From NCBI RefSeq assembly GCF_013149275.1, contig NZ_JABGNA010000008.1, positions 248,001 to 312,000 on the forward strand: a DNA stretch of 64,000 nucleotides, in the 5' to 3' direction. The translations under genes and the position numbers were made by a program. Shown piece by piece: positions 58,904-64,000 of this stretch; the stretch's first letter is position 1; every line of letters starts with the position of its first letter. The notes below the pieces were generated by a model, which did no database searches, was not told where the DNA came from, and worked only from the letters and a program-made list of their open reading frames with translations. Source of the DNA: Mucilaginibacter sp. SG564. GTDB lineage: Bacteria; Bacteroidota; Bacteroidia; Sphingobacteriales; Sphingobacteriaceae.

Positions 58904-60514
58904 TTACTTCTTGCGGGCATATGCCAGCGAAGCGGCGACAAAGTTAATAAAAAGTGGGTGCGGATTAGCAACTGTTGATTTTAATTCGGGATGAAATTGC
59001 GCGCCTACAAAAAACGGGTGGTTTTTTAGCTCCACAATCTCTACCAGGTCGTTTTCCGGATTGATACCTGAAGGGGTAAGACCGGCAGCTTCATATTGCT
59101 TAAGATACTCGTTATTAAACTCATAACGATGCCTGTGACGTTCTGAAATACGGTTTTTTCCGTATATGGCAGCCGCTTTAGTGCCTTTTTTAATATCGCA
59201 GGCATAGGCGCCTAAACGCATGGTACCACCTTTGTTGGTGATGTTTTTCTGATCTTCCATCATACCGATCACCGGGTATGGTGTTTCCGGGTTCATTTCG
59301 GTACTATTGGCATTTTCCAGTCCTAAAACATTACGGCCAAACTCCACCACAGCGCATTGCATGCCTAAACATATACCAAAGAAAGGGATATTGTTTTCGC
59401 GTACATGGCGTATGGCTTGTATTTTGCCCTCAAAACCACGCTCGCCAAAACCAGGGGCAACCAGTACACCATGCAAGCCTTTTAGTTTTTCGACAGCATT
59501 TTCTGGAGTTAATTGTTCAGACGGAATATATTCAACCCTTACTTTACACTCCATTTTGGCCCCGGCGTGTATAAACGCTTCGGTGATTGACTTGTAAGCA
59601 TCAGGTAATTCCACGTATTTACCTACCAAAGCAATACGTACATCGGCAGTAGGGTTTTTTAAACGGCCCAGGAAATCTTTCCAGCTTTCCAAGTCGGGCT
59701 CGTTTTTGTGAGGTAGTTTAAGTTTGGTCAGTACGGTTTTGTCTAATTGCTCTTTCAGCATCAGCAATGGTACATCGTAAATGGTTGAAGCATCTATCGA
59801 TTCGATAACCGCGTTAATATTCACATTACAGAACAAGGCTATTTTTTTACGCAGGTCGTTGTTCAGGTGATGTTCGGTGCGGCAAACCAGTATATCTGGC
59901 TGGATACCATACTCCAACAGCATTTTTACCGAGTGCTGGGTTGGTTTGGTCTTTAATTCGCCGGCTGCTGCCAGGAAAGGGATCAGGGTAAGATGGATCA
60001 CCAGGGAATTGGCCGAACCAACCTCCCAACGGAACTGCCTTACCGCCTCAATATACGGTAACGATTCGATATCACCCACAGTACCACCCAATTCGGTGAT
60101 CACGATATCATATTCACCGTTTTCGCCCAGTATGCGAAAGTTTCTTTTGATCTCATCGGTAATGTGTGGTACCACTTGTACAGTTTTACCTAAAAAAGCG
60201 CCCTCACGCTCTTTATTGATGACATTTTGATAAATACGACCGGTGGTAATGTTGTTGGCTTGTGAAGTAGGGGTATTCAAAAAACGCTCATAATGGCCAA
60301 GGTCCAGATCTGTTTCGGCGCCATCTTCGGTCACATAGCACTCTCCATGTTCATAAGGGTTTAATGTTCCCGGATCGATATTGATATAGGGATCAAACTT
60401 TTGGATAGTGACGCGATAACCGCGTGATTGAAGCAATTTGGCTAATGAGGCTGAGATAATACCTTTTCCTAACGACGAGGTAACGCCGCCCGTAACAAAA
60501 ATATATTTAGTCAT
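58904..60514 (-). CDS. pyrG: CTP synthase
   Basis: 536 aa from MTKYIFVTGGV; the open frame has 20 more codons without family character. The N-terminal synthetase domain shows the P-loop-like GGVTSSLGKGIISASLAKLL, QKFDPYINIDPGTLNPYEHG and VVPHITDEIKRN. The C-terminal glutaminase has GVLVAPGFGERG and the nucleophile elbow FGICLGMQCAV, plus GAQFHPE. It makes CTP from UTP, glutamine and ATP. On the same strand as yidC, the usual Bacteroidota neighbour order. Confidence 0.97.
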   Translation of the reverse strand: MTKYIFVTGGVTSSLGKGIISASLAKLLQSRGYRVTIQKFDPYINIDPGTLNPYEHGECYVTEDGAETDLDLGHYERFLNTPTSQANNITTGRIYQNVINKEREGAFLGKTVQVVPHITDEIKRNFRILGENGEYDIVITELGGTVGDIESLPYIEAVRQFRWEVGSANSLVIHLTLIPFLAAAGELKTKPTQHSVKMLLEYGIQPDILVCRTEHHLNNDLRKKIALFCNVNINAVIESIDASTIYDVPLLMLKEQLDKTVLTKLKLPHKNEPDLESWKDFLGRLKNPTADVRIALVGKYVELPDAYKSITEAFIHAGAKMECKVRVEYIPSEQLTPENAVEKLKGLHGVLVAPGFGERGFEGKIQAIRHVRENNIPFFGICLGMQCAVVEFGRNVLGLENANSTEMNPETPYPVIGMMEDQKNITNKGGTMRLGAYACDIKKGTKAAAIYGKNRISERHRHRYEFNNEYLKQYEAAGLTPSGINPENDLVEIVELKNHPFFVGAQFHPELKSTVANPHPLFINFVAASLAYARKK

Positions 60515-60571
60515 GATTTTGTGTAAAATGGCACCTTTTTTACGCGGCACCAATTGTTTGTGTACGGGATA

Positions 60572-60579
60572 CAAAAGTA
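60572..60579 (-). promoter_or_regulatory. Possible -7 box of pyrG
   Basis: TACTTTTG on the minus strand fits TAnnTTTG and would start the transcript about 50 nt before the pyrG ATG. No clear -33 partner. Confidence 0.4.
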
Positions 60580-60625
60580 GGAAAAATTTTGGGTTCCATG
60601 ATTTGTTTTTTCAGAAAAATGGGGA

Positions 60626-60724
60626 GGATAGTATCAAGTATCAAGACCATTGGATCTACTATTGGTGTTCTTACTACCGAAGTTAAAAATCTTGATACTT
60701 GATACTCGCTACTTGATACTATCC
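60626..60724. repeat. Interlocking GTATCAAG / CTTGATAC inverted repeats upstream of pyrG
   Basis: Left: GGATAGTATCAAGTATCAAG. Right: TCTTGATACTTGATACT and TACTTGATACTATCC. The outer ends (GGATAGTATCAAGTA / TACTTGATACTATCC) are perfect reverse complements over 15 bp. They occupy 60626-60724, directly beside the next repeat. Confidence 0.75.
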
Positions 60725-60731
60725 TAAAAAA

Positions 60732-60871
60732 ACTTTTTAAACCTTAAATTTTAACACTTTTTTAGTCAAAAACGGGGGGGAAGCAACTCAAAAACAGATC
60801 GTTTTTTATTCAAAACACCCATTTTAACACTTTTTTACAAATTTTTGATGGATTTAAAAACTTTAAAAAGT
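60732..60871. repeat. MITE-like element with ACTTTTTAAA ends, copy 2 (reverse orientation)
   Basis: 140 bp bounded by ACTTTTTAAA and TTTAAAAAGT. Its reverse complement follows the 50228-50369 copy block by block: CCATCAAAAATTTGT, AAAAAGTGTTAAAATG, CTAAAAAAGTGTTAAAATTT, AAGGTTTAAAAAGT. The middle 50 bp differ. The 530-bp gap 60515-61044 consists of the pyrG upstream region, the two repeats and the terminator below. Confidence 0.8.
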
Positions 60872-60939
60872 TTTTAAAAATTAACGGTTAAATAGCTACA
60901 TGCCAAACGGTAAGTTTGGGGGATTTAGCTCCTTTGACA

Positions 60940-60983
60940 AAACAGCCCGGCTTTTCTTTTTGATCAGAAAAGCCGGGCTGTTT
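60940..60983. terminator. Terminator of the cytolysin-like lipoprotein gene
   Basis: A perfect 18-bp stem AAACAGCCCGGCTTTTCT / AGAAAAGCCGGGCTGTTT with an 8-nt loop; on the minus strand TTTTG follows. It lies 62 bp past the stop at 61045. Confidence 0.85.
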
Positions 60984-61044
60984 ATATATTCAAAATATCG
61001 GGGAGTATAACTCGCCTTTTGACAGACTATCTCTTCAACCCATG

Positions 61045-62142
61045 TTAATGGACGCGATATACCAGCGGCCTGACAAAAACATTATAATATATACCAAAAT
61101 TGGCTACCGACTGCAGGTAAAAAGAAATGGGAACGCCTTTATCCTTATCGTTATATAAGGCGTTGATCTTTTTAAATTCCATGATCCTGTCATAACCGTT
61201 TAAATTATTTTGATCAATGAGCTTTTCTCCGCTTAAATCCTTGTAGTAAACATGTGCTGCGGCAGATTTAAGAATGCTTATATCATTTTGGGTCGGTTGC
61301 CCCTTATCGTCTGTAAATCTTGTAACTGCCCTGCTGAGGCTTGTCCACGAAGAGTCGGACTCCAGGAAAACCATACCGATCCTTCCATAATTAATACCGC
61401 CGACCACGGCCGATCTGGCGGCCAGATCCGGATATTGGTTTTTATTGAAAAAAGGGTCATTTGGTCCATCAGTCCGGTATGAATAATAGGAAGTAATATA
61501 ATACAGAATGAGTCCTGTTTTCTTTTGAATATCAGCTGTTCCCGGCTGGAGTTTGGGTGTTAATAATGAACCAAACCCATCCCCAATGCCCAGCAAGTAT
61601 TTTGCGGTTAAAGTATAATCGGTAAACTCCGTTTTGCCTGAAGACTGACCGTTAATTTGTTTTCGGGGCCCTTTTGCCGAAGAGATTATTTTGGATAGCG
61701 CGTCGTCTGCATTTTTTTTAGAAGGAACGATGATGTCTGAAAACTTATCTACGTTCCACGCATCGGTAAATACTGTTATTGGTAATTTTTCATAGTTGGT
61801 AATGGGTGTAAAAGCGAGCTTTTTTAAATCAGCAACAGCAAATAAACTTCCGGGATATACCCCATCTTCATTTTTAGGAGTTACACCAAATTCAGAAACA
61901 CTGTCTAATACAAAAAAGCTAATGCCCAAGCTGTCTTTCCAAATACTGTCTCTTACAATTTTATACTTTTCAATTTCAAGAACCTTGCGTACCGAATCTA
62001 TTTGAATCTTTTTATAATTTGTTTTTACGGGTGATGTTGGCGGCTTTGGTGGATTGGGCACTACAGGGCTATCCTTTTTGCTACAGCCAACAGCTACCAC
62101 AGCCAGCAGGGCTATAGCGCATGACCATTTTTTAATAAACAT
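61045..62142 (-). CDS. Lipoprotein of the thiol-activated cytolysin / CDC-like family, lacking domain 4
   Basis: 365 aa. Lipobox VAVGC (Cys20) followed by SKKDSP and a Pro-rich linker (29-39). Core blocks resemble cholesterol-dependent cytolysins in order: EDGVYPGSLFAVADLKK (92-108; CDC V-Y-P-G-A-L), KTGLILYYITSYYSYRTD (208-225; CDC region before 'K-Q-I-F-Y-T-V'), PNDPFFNKNQYPDL (227-240), INYGRIGMVFLESDSSW (250-266; CDC A-Y-G-R-x-V-Y-x-K-L-E-T) and KGVPISFYLQSV (335-346; CDC Y-P-I-S-Y-x-x-x-F). The chain ends near the domain 2 strand, so domain 4 with the undecapeptide is absent. It could be a pore-forming protein anchored at the surface. Single gene with its own terminator. Confidence 0.82.
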   Translation of the reverse strand: MFIKKWSCAIALLAVVAVGCSKKDSPVVPNPPKPPTSPVKTNYKKIQIDSVRKVLEIEKYKIVRDSIWKDSLGISFFVLDSVSEFGVTPKNEDGVYPGSLFAVADLKKLAFTPITNYEKLPITVFTDAWNVDKFSDIIVPSKKNADDALSKIISSAKGPRKQINGQSSGKTEFTDYTLTAKYLLGIGDGFGSLLTPKLQPGTADIQKKTGLILYYITSYYSYRTDGPNDPFFNKNQYPDLAARSAVVGGINYGRIGMVFLESDSSWTSLSRAVTRFTDDKGQPTQNDISILKSAAAHVYYKDLSGEKLIDQNNLNGYDRIMEFKKINALYNDKDKGVPISFYLQSVANFGIYYNVFVRPLVYRVH

Positions 62143-62342
62143 ACATGTAAAATAAGGTTGATGTGAATATGAGGTGAATATTAAGCAGGTATTAAAGTTG
62201 GTTTAAATTATAGGTTAAATATGTTTCAGTAAGCAAGGTATTGAAAATTAGTTAATTGGAGAAAGATTTGGGTGATTTATTTTATGAATAACGAATGATA
62301 ATGTTTATAAATAACTGATTTTTAATATATTATTTATGTTCT

Positions 62343-62370
62343 TGTGCATTGTACAAATGTACAATACACA
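62343..62370. promoter_or_regulatory. 28-bp dyad between the cytolysin-like gene and the DUF2723 gene
   Basis: TGTGCATTGTACA-AA-TGTACAATACACA: two 13-bp arms with one mismatch. It has operator geometry and no U tract, about 200 bp from the minus-strand ATG and about 180 bp from the plus-strand ATG in the 407-bp gap 62143-62549. Confidence 0.45.
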
Positions 62371-62439
62371 TCGGTTAATAGATGCTTCATTCCTCAGCAT
62401 GACAAACTTCTTATATATGCTATCTCCTTAAAATCAATA

Positions 62440-62477
62440 TGTTAAAATCTGTTAAAAGATGTTAAGGAATGTTAATG
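62440..62477. repeat. Four TGTTAA words at an exact 10-bp period
   Basis: TGTTAAAATC, TGTTAAAAGA, TGTTAAGGAA and TGTTAATG follow one another without spacer, about 73 bp upstream of the DUF2723 ATG. The same GTTAAAA word is periodic (10-11 bp) in the element at 50262-50300. Confidence 0.6.
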
Positions 62478-62549
62478 TGCATGGACTTTTAACCCTTTAG
62501 CCCGAACTTGGTGTTCAATTACATATGACTAAATTTTACAACCTTATTT

Positions 62550-64000
62550 ATGATACGCTACAATAAGATCAACAACCTGTTGGGCTGGCTTTGCCTCCTT
62601 ATCGCTTTTACCACCTATGCTTTAACCCTGGAGCCATCTGTTAGTTTCTGGGATTGCGGCGAGTTTATTTCCTGTGCTTACCGTTTACAGGTGTCGCACC
62701 AGCCCGGTTACCCGATGTTTGCCATGCTGGGCAAATTGTTTTCGCTGTTATCCTTCGGTAATGCTACTAAGGTGCCTTATTTTACCAACCTGGGTTCGGC
62801 GCTGGCGAGTGGGGCAACTATCATGTTCTTGTTTTGGACGATAACCGCACTGGCAAAAAAGTTACTGGTGACTAAAGACCAAGACATCAGCTCCTCACAA
62901 ATGATCGCCATTATGGGCGCCGGTTTGGTAGGTGCGCTGGCTTTTACCTATACCGATACTTTCTGGTTTTCGGCTGTGGAAACTATTGTTTTCGCCCTAT
63001 CATCACTATGTACCGCTGTTGTGTTTTGGGCGATACTGAAATGGGAAGCCCATGCTGATGAACCCGGCGCCGATAAATGGATAGTACTCATCGCCTACAT
63101 TATGGGCCTTTCTATCGGTATCCATTTACTTAACCTGCTTACGATACCGGCCATAGCTATGGTTTATTATTTCCGCAGATATAAAAATCCTACTGTAAAA
63201 AGCAGCATCGTAGTATTTCTGATCAGCATTGTGATCCTGGGCCTGGTGCAATACGGCATCAGGGAATACACCATCAAAATAGCTGCTTATGCCGATCTGT
63301 TTTTTGTAAATACCCTGGGTTTGGGTTTTGGCAGCGGGGCGGCGTTTGTTTTTCTGGCTATCATTGCATCGCTGGTTGGCGCTATCAGGTATAGCATCCG
63401 ACATAAAAAAGCTGCTTTAAACCTGGCTTTAGTATGCGTGGCCTTTATCTATTTTGGGTACGGGTCATTTATGTATATCCCTATCCGTGCTACCGCCAAT
63501 ACCAACCTGAACAACACGCATCCGGATAACGCCTTTACCCTGAACAATTACCTTAACAGAGCTCAGTATGGTGATAATCCGCTGCTGTACGGCCCCATGT
63601 TTGACGCCAAGGTTATTGATCAGAGCGAAGGCAACGCCTTGTACCGCAAGGGCCGCAACCGCTACGAGATGTACGGAAAGAAACAAAACTATGTGTTTGA
63701 TCATAACACCATTATGCCCCGTATGCACAGCACCGAGGGCGACCAGGACTTTGCCCAGAACGTACAATTTTATAAGCAATGGCTTAACCTGCCCGATGGG
63801 CAAAGCCCAACTTTTGCCGATAATATGCGGTGGATGCTGAGCTGGCAGATGTACCAGATGTACTGGCGCTATTTTTTATGGAACTTTGTTGGTCGGTACA
63901 ATGACATTGATGGGCAAACCAGTACTGCATCAACGGATGGCAACTGGACATCGGGCCTGTTTGACGGTGCGCGTCATCTGCCTAAATCTATCACCAATTC
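62550..64000 (+). CDS. DUF2723-family membrane protein, 3' end outside the window
   Basis: ATG at 62550; the frame stays open to the window end (483 complete codons), so the stop is not seen. N-terminus MIRYNKINNLLGWLCLLIAF, then LTLEPSVSFWDCGEFISCAY and RLQVSHQPGYPMFAMLGKLF, the D-C-G-E-F..H-x-P-G-x-P pattern of DUF2723 proteins, which resemble protein O-mannosyltransferases (GT-C fold). About eight membrane helices up to residue 300 (MGAGLVGALAFTYTDTFWFS, IVFLISIVILGLVQYGI, YGSFMYIPIRATANTNLN). From about residue 320 a soluble part begins (NALYRKGRNRYEMYG, NMRWMLSWQMYQMYW). Probably a glycosyltransferase working on the outer face of the inner membrane. Confidence 0.92.
   Translation, partial: MIRYNKINNLLGWLCLLIAFTTYALTLEPSVSFWDCGEFISCAYRLQVSHQPGYPMFAMLGKLFSLLSFGNATKVPYFTNLGSALASGATIMFLFWTITALAKKLLVTKDQDISSSQMIAIMGAGLVGALAFTYTDTFWFSAVETIVFALSSLCTAVVFWAILKWEAHADEPGADKWIVLIAYIMGLSIGIHLLNLLTIPAIAMVYYFRRYKNPTVKSSIVVFLISIVILGLVQYGIREYTIKIAAYADLFFVNTLGLGFGSGAAFVFLAIIASLVGAIRYSIRHKKAALNLALVCVAFIYFGYGSFMYIPIRATANTNLNNTHPDNAFTLNNYLNRAQYGDNPLLYGPMFDAKVIDQSEGNALYRKGRNRYEMYGKKQNYVFDHNTIMPRMHSTEGDQDFAQNVQFYKQWLNLPDGQSPTFADNMRWMLSWQMYQMYWRYFLWNFVGRYNDIDGQTSTASTDGNWTSGLFDGARHLPKSITN

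Noticed and set aside
60515..60574. N-terminal extension of CTP synthase
   Set aside because: CTP synthases begin at M-x-K-Y-I-F-V-T-G-G-V; the 20 extra codons run close to the probable promoter.
1..64000. tRNA, rRNA, prophage or integrative element
   Set aside because: No tRNA-like TTCGANTC arm in a cloverleaf context, no integrase, no phage structural genes and no intact transposase were seen.

Overview
The window looks like a chromosomal segment of a Bacteroidota member, most likely family Sphingobacteriaceae (Mucilaginibacter/Pedobacter-like). The evidence is SusC/SusD outer-membrane uptake pairs, many lipoproteins with Cys-Lys-Lys or Cys-Ser-Lys after the lipobox, weak or absent Shine-Dalgarno sites, several TAnnTTTG -7 boxes, Bacteroidota families of unknown function (DUF6526, DUF2809, DUF817, DUF1761) and the pyrG-yidC neighbourhood. 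No tRNA, rRNA, CRISPR array, intact insertion sequence or prophage was seen. Assignments rest on motif recognition and memory of families; no database search was run.

Layout. 1-7484: the end of one SusC gene with its SusD, a 0.8 kb gap with about 148-bp tandem repeats, then a complete SusC-SusD pair. 7834-13051: a small exported peptide, a FUSC-family membrane protein, and a divergent phosphoenolpyruvate carboxylase. 13130-21036: housekeeping and small metabolic genes (YdeI/OmdA, MDR oxidoreductase, SpoU methyltransferase, galactokinase, YciI-like, aldo/keto reductase) separated by dispersed palindromic repeats. 21210-34027: envelope and hydrolase genes (906-aa macroglobulin/plug protein, AraC regulator, nitrilase, serine hydrolase, O-methyltransferase, CYTH, M28 peptidase, TIM-barrel isomerase). 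34187-39623: small regulators, lipoproteins, YbjQ, PpnP, a Pro/Thr-repeat exported protein and a cation diffusion facilitator. 39828-44319: a GH29 fucosidase and an LTA-synthase-like sulfatase-fold protein. 44742-47867: an accessory-looking island of exported proteins. 48077-50125: a compact DUF2809-MpaB-DUF817 operon. 51791-60514: core functions mutS, a DnaQ/GIY-YIG nuclease, yidC and pyrG. 61045-64000: a lipoprotein resembling cholesterol-dependent cytolysins, then the start of a DUF2723 membrane protein that leaves the window.

Most noteworthy: (1) the 365-aa lipoprotein at 61045-62142, whose conserved blocks match the thiol-activated cytolysin/CDC-like fold without the cholesterol-binding domain; (2) the lipoprotein at 44742-46466, which joins a Bacteroidota-style N-terminal module through Gly/Pro linkers to an AT-richer C-terminal zincin domain (HETLH), followed 20 bp later by an exported protein, an arrangement like a polymorphic toxin with a candidate immunity gene; (3) tandem repeats upstream of susC, three of which keep a 10-codon mini-ORF; (4) two families of short elements with terminal inverted repeats, each present twice in opposite orientation; (5) a helically phased TACGGCA(A/T)TT array upstream of an XRE regulator.
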